A stretch of 64,000 nucleotides of DNA from Herbiconiux sp. (lineage in GTDB: Bacteria; Actinomycetota; Actinomycetes; Actinomycetales; Microbacteriaceae), in contig NZ_SCVE01000018.1 of assembly GCF_004297105.1 (NCBI RefSeq), forward strand, positions 375,456 through 439,455, read 5' to 3'. Below the pieces are notes generated by a model that worked only from the letters and a program-made list of their open reading frames with translations, was not told where the DNA came from and did no database searches. The stretch's first letter is position 1. Every line of letters begins with the position of its first letter. This document shows, one piece after another, positions 45,307 through 54,889 of the stretch. Both the position numbers and the translations under genes were made by a program.

Positions 45307-46307
45307 CGCCTCACTTTCGGATCGATGAACAGGTAGGCCAGGTCGACGATGAGGTTGACGAGGACCGCGACGGCCGCGATCACCGCCACACTCGCCGTGA
45401 TGAGGGGAAGGTCACGCTGCTGGATCGAGGTGATCAGCATGCTGCCAATGCCGGGCCACGCGAAGATCACCTCGATGATCACGATGCCGTTGAGCAGCGA
45501 CGCCACCTCGCTGCCGATCAGCGTCAAGACGGGGATGGCGGCATTGCGCAGCACGTGCTGTCTGCCGATCGCCCCCTCGGCGAGCCCGCGCGTGCGGGCG
45601 GCCGTGACGTAGAGCTTGCCCATCTCGTCGGCGACCGACGACCGGGTGATCTGGGCGATGCGCCCGAGCGGCAGCAGTGCCATCGCGCAGGCGGGCAGCA
45701 CGGCGTAGTGCAGCCCCCCGTAGCCGTTCGTCGGGAACCAACGGAGCGTGACCGCGAACACGAGGATGAGCAGCAGACCGAGCCAGAACGTCGGCATCGA
45801 GACGCCGAGCGCCGAGATCGAGGTGATGAGGCGGTCGACCCACGAGTTGGGTCGCCGGCCGGCAGCGAGCCCGAAGATCACGCCGAGCGGCACCGCTACG
45901 ATCAGGGTCACCTCCGCGAGATAGAGGGTCTTCGCGAACGACTCGATGGCGAGCGGCAGGGCCGGCATGCCCTGCCAGGTCGACACCCCGAAATCGCCCG
46001 TGATCCACCCCGAGAACGACTCGGCGAATTGCACGAACAGCGGGCGATCCAGCCCGAGTTCGGTGCGGAGCGCTTCCACCTGCTCCGCCGTGGCCTCCGG
46101 CGGCAGCATGAGCACTGCCGGGTCGCCGATGACGTTGCTGATCAGGAAGACCACTGCCAGCACCACCAACACGGTGGCAACACCCGCAAACAGCCGCTTC
46201 ACGACGAGGGCTATCAGGGAGTCGGCCCAGAAGAGCCTGATGGTGCGCCAGACCGACGTGCCCGACGACCGCTCCTCGGCGGTCCTGGTGCGCTCGATGG
46301 TTGTCAT
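45303..46307 (-). CDS. ABC transporter permease (DppB/OppB-like)
   Basis: The protein of 334 residues has six predicted membrane helices and the OppB plan: an N-terminal helix then a long extracytoplasmic loop (NVIGDPAVLMLPPEATAEQV), and the EAA loop RTRGLAEGAIGRQHVLRNAA. The ATG giving MTTIERT is chosen with GAGGA upstream; a GTG at 46322 is possible. The N-terminal 35 residues are charged and precede the first helix. Part of the importer operon. Confidence 0.94.
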   Translation of the reverse strand: MTTIERTRTAEERSSGTSVWRTIRLFWADSLIALVVKRLFAGVATVLVVLAVVFLISNVIGDPAVLMLPPEATAEQVEALRTELGLDRPLFVQFAESFSGWITGDFGVSTWQGMPALPLAIESFAKTLYLAEVTLIVAVPLGVIFGLAAGRRPNSWVDRLITSISALGVSMPTFWLGLLLILVFAVTLRWFPTNGYGGLHYAVLPACAMALLPLGRIAQITRSSVADEMGKLYVTAARTRGLAEGAIGRQHVLRNAAIPVLTLIGSEVASLLNGIVIIEVIFAWPGIGSMLITSIQQRDLPLITASVAVIAAVAVLVNLIVDLAYLFIDPKVRR

Positions 46308-46318
46308 ACGTCCGTTCC

Positions 46319-47893
46319 TCACGCGCCTCGTGTGATCTCGGTCAGCAGCACCAGGCCGTCATTGCGGGCCTCCCAGTCGATGGACTCCGAGATGGCGTTG
46401 AACCGGGCCGGCTGCGCCACGGGGATGACCGAGTAGTCGCCCCACAATCGCTCGGCCGCGGCGGCGAAGAGCTCCTGACGCTCGTCGCCGCTGGTCGCCA
46501 TCGCCTGCTCGGTGAGCGCGTCGAGCTCAGGGTCGCACATCGTCGAGACAGACCCATCGCACGTGAACCACCCGGTGGTCGCGGACATGTCGCCGAGCTG
46601 ATTACTGTGGGAGTACAGCAGCACCCACCCGCGGTCGGGCGATGCCGGCTTCTCGCGCAATCCTGCCTGCAACTGCGAGTTCTCGGTCAGCGCGGACGTC
46701 GCGTCGAACCCGAGCTCGGCGAGCTGCGCCTGGAGCACCTGGATGATCTCTCCGCCCTGGTCCACGAAGCCCGTCCGAGCGACCACCCGCAGTGGAAGGC
46801 TGAGGTCCACGCCGTCGGCGCGAGCCTCGTCGAGCAGCTCCTTGGCGTGCTCCACGTCGTGCGGATACGGCTCGAGATCGGGGTTGTACCCCGTGACGCC
46901 CTCGCGGATCAGCTGGGACGCGCGTGCCCCCTCCGGCACGTACTGCTCCACGAGGCCGGAGAGGTCGAGCCCCTCGGCGATCGCCTGGCGCACTCGCACG
47001 TCCTTGAGCATGGGGTTCGTCTCCGCGTCGAGTCGCAGCAGGATCGTTTCGACGGAGCCGGTCTTGGCGCACGCCGGGAGACACTGGGCGGGCTGCAGCT
47101 GCACCCCGATATCGGCGTTCGCGGCCTGCACCGCGGACGCGCGCACCGCGGGGTCGGCGTTGAAGGCGAACCGAGCCGATTGCACCGTCAGAGCCGTCTG
47201 ATCGGAGTCGGCCTCGAGGCCCCACCAGTCTGGGTTCGCCTCGACGTCGAGATACTGTCCGCGCTCCCACGAGACGAACGAGTAGGGACCGGTGCCGACC
47301 GGCGTGGTCTCGTAAGTGCCGTCCTCCAGCGTCTTCGGCGAGAAGATCGGGCTGAAGAAGAGACGCGACGGGAGAATCGGATCCTCCTCGGGTGTGGTGA
47401 TCACCAGTTCGTGCTCGCCCGACGCTTCGGCCGTGATCTGGGGGCCCATGAACTGCAGCAGCGGGTAGTTGTTCTCTGGCTTCCACGTCCAGTTCAGGGC
47501 CGCAGCCGCAACCTCGGCGTCGAACGGAGTACCGTCGTGGAACGTGACGTTCTCGCGCAACTGGAACGTCCACGCGGTCGGGTCGGTCTGCTCCCAGCTC
47601 ACGGCGAGCCCGGGGAGAGCCTCGCCCGTCTCGGCGTCGCGCATCACCAGGGGTTCCTCGATGTTGTAGATCCAAGGCGATCCCTCGTCAGATACCGCCG
47701 CCCAGCTCCCCATCGAGCGGGGCTCCTGCGCGAGCGAGACGGTCACGCGCTCCTGCGTGCCGCCGGATTCGTCGAGGCCCGGCGGCGCGCAGGCGCTGAG
47801 CGCGGTGACGGCTCCCACGCTGATAACCGCGGCGAGCATTCGGAGGGCGCGCACCGCCGGACGGCGCGTTCGCAGGGTGTGAGAAGAACTCAT
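46319..47893 (-). CDS. ABC transporter substrate-binding lipoprotein (family 5, OppA/DppA-like)
   Basis: The protein of 524 residues has a signal peptide ending in the lipobox ALSACAPP (Cys35) and the SBP_bac_5 domain: PWIYNIEEPLVMRDAETGEA, WTFQLRENVTFHDGTPFDAE, GTGPYSFVSWERGQYLDVEA, KDVRVRQAIAEGLDLSG. Such proteins bind peptides but also nickel, opines and organic acids. An internal pair of cysteines (QCLPACAK) may form a disulfide. AAAGG precedes the ATG. The longer frame upstream is rejected because it lacks a signal peptide. Confidence 0.95.
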   Translation of the reverse strand: MSSSHTLRTRRPAVRALRMLAAVISVGAVTALSACAPPGLDESGGTQERVTVSLAQEPRSMGSWAAVSDEGSPWIYNIEEPLVMRDAETGEALPGLAVSWEQTDPTAWTFQLRENVTFHDGTPFDAEVAAAALNWTWKPENNYPLLQFMGPQITAEASGEHELVITTPEEDPILPSRLFFSPIFSPKTLEDGTYETTPVGTGPYSFVSWERGQYLDVEANPDWWGLEADSDQTALTVQSARFAFNADPAVRASAVQAANADIGVQLQPAQCLPACAKTGSVETILLRLDAETNPMLKDVRVRQAIAEGLDLSGLVEQYVPEGARASQLIREGVTGYNPDLEPYPHDVEHAKELLDEARADGVDLSLPLRVVARTGFVDQGGEIIQVLQAQLAELGFDATSALTENSQLQAGLREKPASPDRGWVLLYSHSNQLGDMSATTGWFTCDGSVSTMCDPELDALTEQAMATSGDERQELFAAAAERLWGDYSVIPVAQPARFNAISESIDWEARNDGLVLLTEITRGA

Positions 47894-47961
47894 CGATGAA
47901 CCTTTCTCGAGAGGATGGGATAAGCGACACCGTCGTCGTCGTATCACTGCGGCGACGGGGA

Positions 47962-48879
47962 TCAGACGCCGGATGCCTTCGGGAGCGGCATCCGGCGGCC
48001 GCTGCGACCACCGGAGGCTCCGATGCGTGCGGCGAGGATGTTGAGACTGAGGGCGGTCAGCGCGATCGCGATGCCGGGAAGCGTGACCTGCCACCAGGCC
48101 GTGGTCATGTAGTTCTTGCCCTCGGAGAGCATCAATCCCCATGACGCGGTAGGCGGCTGCACCCCCAGTCCGAGGAAGTCGAGCGAGGCCTCGAGGAGCA
48201 TCATCATCGCCATCTCCAGCGTGGCGAGCACGCCCACCGACCGCAGCACATTGGGCAGCGCGTGGCGGATGATGACGCGTGCATCGCTCGCTCCCAGTTG
48301 AACGATGCCCTCGAAGAACTGGCGCTCCCGCATCGAGAGCATGATCCCGCGGACGAGACGCGCGTAGACCATCCAGCGGGTAATGGCGAGCACGAGGACG
48401 ACATTGAGGATGCCGGGCCCGAGTACGTAGAGGGCCAGGAGAGCGATCAGGAGCGACGGAAGCCCCATCTGGAGGTCGACGGTCCGCATGATGAGCCAGT
48501 CCGCGAACCCGCGGTAGTAGCCGGCGATCAATCCCAGGGTCACCCCGATGAGAACGGATCCCGCAACGCTCAGCACGCCAACCGTGAGAGAGATGCGAGC
48601 GCCGAAGATCAGTCGGCTGAGCTCGTCGCGGCCGAGGGAGTCGGTGCCCAGAAGATGACCCGGTGTGCCCGGGCCCTGTCCTGCCCGGGCCACGTCGATG
48701 GTCATCGGATCGTACGGCGCGACCCACTCCGCGAAGATCGCGGCGACCACCATGCACGCGAGAAAGGCAGCGGCCGCCACCGCGAACCCGTTGCCCCGCA
48801 CCACTCGAGGGGCGGCCCGAAGACGCTCGCCGGAAGCCGTCCCGACGCGCGGTGCCCGTCCGACCTGGGTGGAGATCAT
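47962..48879 (-). CDS. ABC transporter permease (DppC/OppC-like)
   Basis: The protein of 305 residues begins with a cytoplasmic tail and one helix (FAVAAAAFLACMVVAAIFAE), then GHLLGTDSLGRDELSRLIFG, the OppC hallmark, and five more helices with the EAA loop FEGIVQLGASDARVIIRHAL. GAGGAG stands before the ATG giving MISTQVG, so the 29-residue extension is rejected. It is the first gene of the operon running left to 39474. Confidence 0.95.
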   Translation of the reverse strand: MISTQVGRAPRVGTASGERLRAAPRVVRGNGFAVAAAAFLACMVVAAIFAEWVAPYDPMTIDVARAGQGPGTPGHLLGTDSLGRDELSRLIFGARISLTVGVLSVAGSVLIGVTLGLIAGYYRGFADWLIMRTVDLQMGLPSLLIALLALYVLGPGILNVVLVLAITRWMVYARLVRGIMLSMRERQFFEGIVQLGASDARVIIRHALPNVLRSVGVLATLEMAMMMLLEASLDFLGLGVQPPTASWGLMLSEGKNYMTTAWWQVTLPGIAIALTALSLNILAARIGASGGRSGRRMPLPKASGV

Positions 48880-49124
48880 CGTCCTACTCCTCTCGCCCGG
48901 CGGTGACTTCGGTGTCACTCGAGGCGCCGGTGCCTGCGTCGGCAATGCTCGAACGGTCCGCGGCACCGAACCAGCGACAGGCGGCGAGATTTCGTCTATA
49001 TGAACAAGACCTCGGTTGTTGCGGGTATCTGATACTTCGAGACGAGACCCTGGTTCGCGTGGGCCGTGCGAATGCAGGCTGACGATGACCGGTCAGGTGG
49101 CCGGCTGAATCTACTGGAGGTCCC

Positions 49125-50765
49125 GTGTCAGAGTCGACATCCGAACTCACCGTCGCCGCGCGCATCCTCGACCTGCTCGGCGAGCTGGGCGTGCAGGAAC
49201 TCTTCGGGCTTCCCGGCGTCCATAACCTGCCGTTCTGGCGGGACCTGGGCGCCGGACGCCCGCGAATCGTGGGCGTGCGCCACGAGCAGACGACGGTGTA
49301 CGCGGCCGACGGCGCCGCCCGTGCCTCGGGAGGGCTCGGCGTCGCTTTGACGACGACCGGCCCCGGCGCGGCGAACGCCGCCGGTGCCCTCGGCGAAGCT
49401 TGGTTCTCATGCAGCCCCGTCCTACTGATCGCGAGCGAGGTCTCCTCTCAGCAGCGCAAACCCGGCAAGAGCCGCCGGCTGCTGCACGAGTCACCGGATC
49501 AGGCGGCCATCTTCGAGACCATCAGCAAGGCGGTCTACCGACCGCGCACACCCCAGGAGGTGGCGGAGGTGCTGCCGGAGGCCGTGGCCCTCGCGCTGAC
49601 CTTCCCGCGCGGTCCCGTCTACCTCGACGTCCCCTTCGACGTGCTGAACATGCCGTGCCCCCCTATCCCCCATCCGGCCGCGCTCGAGCGCGCCGGCGCC
49701 GCGGAGGCCGAAGTGCGTGACGCGGTCGAGGCCATCGACGCGGCCGAGAAGGTCGTGATCTGGGTCGGTGGAGGTGCCGTGGCGTCCGACGCCGGGGACG
49801 AGGTCGCGAACCTGGCGGATGCCCTGGGCGCACCGGTCATCACGACGTACGGCGGGCGAGGAATCCTGCCGCCGGATCATGCCTCTTCGGTGAGCTATCC
49901 CGCGCACGAGCCCCCGGTGGCCGACCTGCTGCGCGAGGCCGATCTGCTCCTCGGCGTCGGATCGGATTTCGACGCGATCAGCACGAAGGCTTGGACGATG
50001 CCGCGCCCGCCGAAGCTCGTCTCCATCAACGTGGATGCCGCCGACGCCGCCAAGGACTACCAGCCTGATGCGCTCGTGGTGGCCGACGCGCGCGCGACCC
50101 TCGAGGTCCTGACGCCGCTGCTGCGGCGGCGAGACGGAGCGTGGGCCGATGTGCCGGCCCTGCGTGAGGGGGTGCGCGCCGGTCTGATCGACGACCCGCG
50201 CACCACCTCTCCGATGACACTCGTATCCGCGGTCGAGACGGGCTGGCCCGACGGGGGGCGCATCGTCTGCGACATGGCGATCGGCGCGTACTGGGTGAAC
50301 GCCTACGCCCGCGTCCCCGGAGTGCGGCGCATCCAGTGCCCGATCGGATGGGGCACACTGGGCTACGGGCTTCCCGCTGCGATCGGACCGGCCGCGGCGA
50401 ACCTGGGTCCCACACTCGCGATCGTCGGCGACGGGGGCGTGATGTACGGTCTCGGAGAACTGGCGACGCTCGTGCAGGAGAACCTGCCGGTGACCCTGCT
50501 CATCGTCGACGACGGCGGGTACGGGATGCTCCGCTACGACCAGATCCATGACGGCGACGAGGAGCGCGGCGTCGATCTCGCCCGACCCGACTTCGCAGCG
50601 CTGGCGGAGAGCTTCGGGATCCCGAGCTATCGCATGGACGGCATCGACGACGGGTCGCTCCGGGACCTGCTCACGGAGTGCGCCGCCGCAGGCGGCCCCA
50701 GGGTCATCTGGCTGAATCAGACGCTCATCCCGCCGCGCACCACGTCGCCGCGTTGGAACGACTGA
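49125..50765 (+). CDS. ThDP-dependent enzyme (acetolactate synthase-like lyase/decarboxylase)
   Basis: The 546-residue protein has the three domains of the ALS/benzoylformate decarboxylase/oxalyl-CoA decarboxylase superfamily. Glu54 in RHEQTTVYAADG is the ThDP-activating glutamate; the central domain spans about 190-330; the ThDP/Mg motif is GDGGVMYGLGELATLVQENL near residue 434, with VDDGGYG as its end. Start is GTG after GGAGG. In an operon with a CoA-transferase and aldehyde dehydrogenase it could decarboxylate a 2-oxo acid to an aldehyde or cleave a 2-hydroxyacyl-CoA to formyl-CoA and aldehyde. Acetohydroxyacid synthesis is less likely because the regulatory subunit is absent. Confidence 0.92.
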   Translation: MSESTSELTVAARILDLLGELGVQELFGLPGVHNLPFWRDLGAGRPRIVGVRHEQTTVYAADGAARASGGLGVALTTTGPGAANAAGALGEAWFSCSPVLLIASEVSSQQRKPGKSRRLLHESPDQAAIFETISKAVYRPRTPQEVAEVLPEAVALALTFPRGPVYLDVPFDVLNMPCPPIPHPAALERAGAAEAEVRDAVEAIDAAEKVVIWVGGGAVASDAGDEVANLADALGAPVITTYGGRGILPPDHASSVSYPAHEPPVADLLREADLLLGVGSDFDAISTKAWTMPRPPKLVSINVDAADAAKDYQPDALVVADARATLEVLTPLLRRRDGAWADVPALREGVRAGLIDDPRTTSPMTLVSAVETGWPDGGRIVCDMAIGAYWVNAYARVPGVRRIQCPIGWGTLGYGLPAAIGPAAANLGPTLAIVGDGGVMYGLGELATLVQENLPVTLLIVDDGGYGMLRYDQIHDGDEERGVDLARPDFAALAESFGIPSYRMDGIDDGSLRDLLTECAAAGGPRVIWLNQTLIPPRTTSPRWND

Positions 50766-50776
50766 GGAGGCCGACG

Positions 50777-53299
50777 ATGACATCCTCATTCGACGGCATC
50801 CGCGTACTCGAGGTCGGCTCTCGCCGATCGGTGCAGGTCGCCGGCCAGCTGCTCGCCCTGCTCGGCGCAGAAGTGCTCGTCGTCGAGCCGCCGGCGGGTT
50901 CATCGGAGCGCCACCAGGGCGCACTGGCCCCCGCCGACGGCCCGGCGGAGGAGCGCAGCATCTCGCACTGGTACTACTCGGCGGGCAAGTCGTCGACGAT
51001 CCTCGACCTCGATGACGATCGGGGCAGGGCCGCCCTCGACGCGCTCATCGAACCCGGCGTGATCCTGCTCGACGGCCTCGACGAGCCGCTCGTTCCGAGT
51101 TCAGCGCGGGACGACTGGAACCTTGCCCGCCCGCAGTCGGTGTACTGCCGTGTGAGCGCGTTCGGTGACGACGGACCGTGGTCCGGCTTTCTCGACAGCG
51201 ACCTCGTCTCGCTCGCGCTCGGCGGAGTTATGGCCTCCTGTGGGTACGACGACGAGGAGGATCTCTCCCCCATCGCTCCCGCGGGCGGGCAGACCGGCCA
51301 CATCGGCGGCGTCACCGTGGCAATCGCGGTGCTCGCAGCCCTGCGCGATCTCGGCAGGACCGGACTGGGCCAGTCCGTCGACGTCGCCGAGCACGACGTG
51401 CTGGCGGTGTGCACGGAGATGGCCAACACCTATTGGGAGGCGCAGCACATCAACCCACGGCGAGCCACCGGCAGGCACGCGCGCCCCTACCCCAGCCCGC
51501 CGTGGAACCACCCCACCGCCGACGGCAAGTACTTCTGCTGTCTGCCGCTGTACCTCGATGACAGCCGGTTCCGCGCGATGGTCGAGTGGTTCGGCGCGCA
51601 CGGCATGGCCGAGGACCTGCACGACGAGAGGTACCGTGTCCTCGCCGAGCGCTCCAAGCACATGGACCACATCGTCGCGGTGATCCGCGACTTCTGCCGC
51701 ACCCAGCCGGCCGACGTGCTCTTCCGCGAGGCGCAGCGGCGCCGGCTCCCATGGTCCGTCGTGAACGGTCCGGAGGAGCTGCTCGCCGACCCGCACCTCT
51801 CGGCGCGCGGCGCATTCGTCCCGGTGGTGGACCGCGACCGCGGAGCGACCTGGCTCGCCCCGGCAGTGCCGTTTCGGCTGCACGGCTCGCCGGCCACCCC
51901 GCCCGCCCGCCCGCCCCTGCTCGGCGAACACGACTGCGTCTGGGACTCCGAGGCCCCCGGCTGGCTGGGCGACCTGCCGATGTCTCCGGGAAACGACGCC
52001 GCGCGGCCCCTGGACGGCTTGCGCGTGCTCGACTTCTCGTGGAGCGTCGTCGGCCCCACGATCACTCGCACCCTCGCGGCGCTCGGCGCCGACGTGATCA
52101 AGGTCGAGTGGCCCGCGCACGCCGATCCCATGCGCACCACCATGTACCGCGCGGGCGAGCAGGCGAAAAGCCTCGACAACGGGCCGTTCTTCGCGAATCT
52201 CAACATCGGCAAGCAGGGGCTGAGCCTCAATGCCAGGTCCGAGGAGGGCATGCGCATCGTGCGTCAGCTGCTCGCCGAGAGCGACCTGGTCGTCGAATCC
52301 TTCTCGGCCACGGTCTTCCGACGCTGGGGGCTCGACTACGCCGAACTGCGCCGGATCAACCCCGGCATCATCTACGTGAACGCTTCCGGATTCGGGCACT
52401 CTGGCCCGTACGAGGAGTTCGTCACCTGGGGCCCGACCGCGCAAGCGTTCAACGGCCTCACCGCCGTCTCGGGCCTGCCGCATCGCCAGCCCGCGGGGTG
52501 GGGATGGTCGTTCATGGACGTCATCGCGGGAGCGGTGGGCACGGTCGCGACTCTCGGTGCCCTGTGGCATCGCGATCGCACGGGCGAGGGCCAGGAGGTC
52601 GAGCTCGCCCAGGTCGAAACCGGCCTCGCGTTTCAGGGCCCGTCGCTGCTGGCCGCACAACTACTCGACTCGTTGCCGGTGCGCGTCGGCGCCCGCACCA
52701 TCGACGCCGACGAGGAGATCGCGTGCTTCCGCGGTGAGGCCGGGGTGCCCTACAACGTGTACCCGACCGCCGGCGGCGACCAGAACGACTACTGCGCCGT
52801 GACGGTGCTCACCGACACGCAGTGGAGACGGCTCTGCCGGGTGATCGGAGCTGACGACTGGCTCGACGATACCGAGCTCGACCACGTCGAGGGACGCGCG
52901 CGCCGACAGGACGAGATCGACGAGCGGATACGCGCCTGGACCGCCGAGCGAGACAAGTGGACGGTGATGGAACTGCTGCAGGCGGCGCGGGTGCCGGCCG
53001 GGGCCGTCCAGTCGCCCGAGGACCGGCTGGAGGCCGATCCGCAGCTGCGGCACCGGGCCATGTTCCAGACGCTCGAGCATCCGGATCTCGGTAACTACCG
53101 GTTCGAGGCCGCACCATTCCGGCTCTCACGCACACCCCCGCGCCTGTGTGCCGTGTGGCCGTCGATCGGGGCGCACAATGCCGAGGTTCTCGGAGGCATC
53201 GGTCTCGATGAGCACGACCTGGCGCGCCTCGACGAGACGGGCGTCACGTGGCCCGTCGGCATGCCCCGCCGTATCACGGTCGAACGGTCGCTGTGGTGA
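50777..53299 (+). CDS. Tandem class III (CaiB/BaiF) CoA-transferase, N-half lacking the catalytic Asp
   Basis: The protein of 840 residues has two complete CoA-transferase III domains, about 5-395 and 410-835. Each starts with the FDGIRVLEVGS or LDGLRVLDFSW strand and contains the G-Q/G-E-x-V-x loop. In the C-half Asp581 in GWSFMDVIAGAVGT occupies the place of the catalytic aspartate that forms the glutamyl/aspartyl-CoA anhydride. In the N-half the same place reads GGQTGHIGGVTV, with His175 instead. So probably only the C-half is catalytic. GAGGAGG precedes the ATG. It would move CoA onto a carboxylic acid used by the neighbouring enzymes. Confidence 0.92.
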   Translation: MTSSFDGIRVLEVGSRRSVQVAGQLLALLGAEVLVVEPPAGSSERHQGALAPADGPAEERSISHWYYSAGKSSTILDLDDDRGRAALDALIEPGVILLDGLDEPLVPSSARDDWNLARPQSVYCRVSAFGDDGPWSGFLDSDLVSLALGGVMASCGYDDEEDLSPIAPAGGQTGHIGGVTVAIAVLAALRDLGRTGLGQSVDVAEHDVLAVCTEMANTYWEAQHINPRRATGRHARPYPSPPWNHPTADGKYFCCLPLYLDDSRFRAMVEWFGAHGMAEDLHDERYRVLAERSKHMDHIVAVIRDFCRTQPADVLFREAQRRRLPWSVVNGPEELLADPHLSARGAFVPVVDRDRGATWLAPAVPFRLHGSPATPPARPPLLGEHDCVWDSEAPGWLGDLPMSPGNDAARPLDGLRVLDFSWSVVGPTITRTLAALGADVIKVEWPAHADPMRTTMYRAGEQAKSLDNGPFFANLNIGKQGLSLNARSEEGMRIVRQLLAESDLVVESFSATVFRRWGLDYAELRRINPGIIYVNASGFGHSGPYEEFVTWGPTAQAFNGLTAVSGLPHRQPAGWGWSFMDVIAGAVGTVATLGALWHRDRTGEGQEVELAQVETGLAFQGPSLLAAQLLDSLPVRVGARTIDADEEIACFRGEAGVPYNVYPTAGGDQNDYCAVTVLTDTQWRRLCRVIGADDWLDDTELDHVEGRARRQDEIDERIRAWTAERDKWTVMELLQAARVPAGAVQSPEDRLEADPQLRHRAMFQTLEHPDLGNYRFEAAPFRLSRTPPRLCAVWPSIGAHNAEVLGGIGLDEHDLARLDETGVTWPVGMPRRITVERSLW

Positions 53300-53342
53300 T
53301 GACGCGCGCTTCCATTGTCGGACGCCAGGAAAGGATGTGATC

Positions 53343-53717
53343 GTGGACCGGTATGCCGCCCACTGGTGGGCTGCGGTGTCTCGGGGGCTGTTGCTGCTGC
53401 AGCACTGCGAGCGCTGCGACACGCTGCAGCACCCGCCCTCCGCCGTGTGCCGCTCTTGTCATGAGGACCGCGGGCTTGGCTGGCGCGAGCACGACGGGGC
53501 CGCGCGGCTCACCGCGGCGACCACGGTCCGCTCCACCACGTACCCGCAGTTCCCGCCTCCCTATTCCATCGGAGTGGCCGAGATCGCGCGAGGATGCCAC
53601 CTCATCGCGGGGCTCCCGACCGTGCTGCCCGTCGGCGCGCCCGTGCAGATCGTCTTCCGCGACTGGGGCGGCAGACACCTTCCCGTCATCGAGCCGAAGG
53701 AGGATCGCAATGGCTGA
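53343..53717 (+). CDS. OB-fold DUF35 acyl-CoA-associated protein with zinc ribbon
   Basis: The protein of 124 residues has the N-terminal Zn ribbon LLLQHCERCDTLQHPPSAVC followed by RSC, giving Cys-x2-Cys pairs, then an OB-fold (LTAATTVRSTTYPQFPPPYS, IVFRDWGG). It pairs with the thiolase-like protein encoded next, whose ATG overlaps its end by 8 bp. GTG start with AAAGGA upstream. Unlike the protein at 29250-29690 it keeps all four cysteines. It probably forms a complex with the thiolase-like protein and contributes to the active site. Confidence 0.88.
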   Translation: MDRYAAHWWAAVSRGLLLLQHCERCDTLQHPPSAVCRSCHEDRGLGWREHDGAARLTAATTVRSTTYPQFPPPYSIGVAEIARGCHLIAGLPTVLPVGAPVQIVFRDWGGRHLPVIEPKEDRNG

Positions 53718-54861
53718 CCGCACCGGCCGCGCAGCGATTCTGGGGGTCGCAGACAGCGCGCTGGGCAAACTCCCCGACCGTACGCCGCTGGATATTGCCG
53801 CAGAGGTTGCACTAGCGGCCTGCGCCGATGCGGGGATCGCGCTCGACCGCATCGACGGGGTGCTCGTGAACCCGCCGATGGTCGACGGGTTCTCGCGACA
53901 CGCGCTCGCGCTCGCCGAGTACCTCGGCATTTCGGAGCAGCTGACGCACGCGTCGACGGTGGCGCTCGGAGGCGCAGCGGCGATCGTCGCGGTGCACGAG
54001 GCTCTGTCACTCGTGGAGTCCGGCCGCTGCAGCGCCGTGCTCGTCGCGTTCGCCGACACCCCGCGGACCGGGCAGGATCGCAGCTCGTCGGTTGAGAGCT
54101 TCGCGCGCATGCGCCACCCGCTGTGGGAACAGCCCTTCGGCATGATGAACGTCTCGGCGTACGGGTTGCTGGCGAGCGCCTATCTCGCGCGCTTCTCGCT
54201 CGATGAGGACGCTCTTACGGTGATCCCTCCGGTCTTCCGACAGAATGCCTCGACGAACCCGGCGGCCGTCTACCGGACACCCTTGAGCGTGGAGGATGTG
54301 CGGGCGTCGCGACTGGTCTCAGACCCGCTACACCTGCTGGAGTGCAGCCCCATTTCCGACGGCGGCGCTGCGATCGTGATCGGCCGCGCGGGCGCGGGGC
54401 GACGCGAGGTGGCGATGCTCGGCTGCGGACAGGGCTACCGCTACGACAGCGTGAGCTTCGCCGGCGACCTGAGTACCACGGGAGCGGGGCTCTCCGGCGC
54501 GCGCTGCTATGCCGACAGCGGGCTCACCGCGACGGACGCGGACGTCGCCCTCATCTACGACTCCTACTCCATCACCGTCGCCATGGAGATGGAGGAACTC
54601 GGTATCTGCCCGCCCGGCACCGCGCCCCGATTCGTCGCCGATGGCGGCATCTCGATGGATGGGCGGATCCCGGTCAACCCGCACGGCGGTCTGCTCTCGC
54701 ACGCGCACTGCGGCGGCGCCGCCGGCATCCACCACGTCACCGAGGCCGTCAGGCAGTTGTCGGGTGACGCGGTCAACCAGGTGGCGGGGGCGCGCACCGC
54801 ACTCCTCCACGCAGAGGGCGGCATCGTCTCCGCCAATGCCACGGCGATTCTCAGCACATGA
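53710..54861 (+). CDS. Thiolase-superfamily enzyme (SCP2-like; possible retro-aldolase)
   Basis: The protein of 383 residues matches the thiolase-like DUF35 partners. It has STVALGGAAAIVAVHEALSL where a thiolase has its nucleophilic Cys, so that Cys is missing. The C-half has ALIYDSYSITVAMEMEELGI and NPHGGLLSHAHCGGAAGIHH with a Cys in the CGGAAG position. It resembles the block 4 enzyme at 29691-30851 in layout. Retro-aldol or Claisen-type cleavage of an acyl-CoA is likely; the aldehyde so formed would suit the next gene. Confidence 0.9.
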   Translation: MADRTGRAAILGVADSALGKLPDRTPLDIAAEVALAACADAGIALDRIDGVLVNPPMVDGFSRHALALAEYLGISEQLTHASTVALGGAAAIVAVHEALSLVESGRCSAVLVAFADTPRTGQDRSSSVESFARMRHPLWEQPFGMMNVSAYGLLASAYLARFSLDEDALTVIPPVFRQNASTNPAAVYRTPLSVEDVRASRLVSDPLHLLECSPISDGGAAIVIGRAGAGRREVAMLGCGQGYRYDSVSFAGDLSTTGAGLSGARCYADSGLTATDADVALIYDSYSITVAMEMEELGICPPGTAPRFVADGGISMDGRIPVNPHGGLLSHAHCGGAAGIHHVTEAVRQLSGDAVNQVAGARTALLHAEGGIVSANATAILST

Positions 54862-54889
54862 CGTCAGGCCTCAAGAGAAGGAGCACACC

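Noticed and set aside
49491..52660. Two long minus-strand frames opposite the ThDP enzyme and CoA-transferase genes
   Set aside because: Arg/Ala/His-rich shadow translation without domains; the plus-strand frames carry all motifs.
54509..54889. Upstream extension of the aldehyde dehydrogenase frame through the thiolase gene
   Set aside because: The extra residues are Ser/Arg/Pro-rich shadow; AGAAGGAG and ATG at 54890 mark the start.
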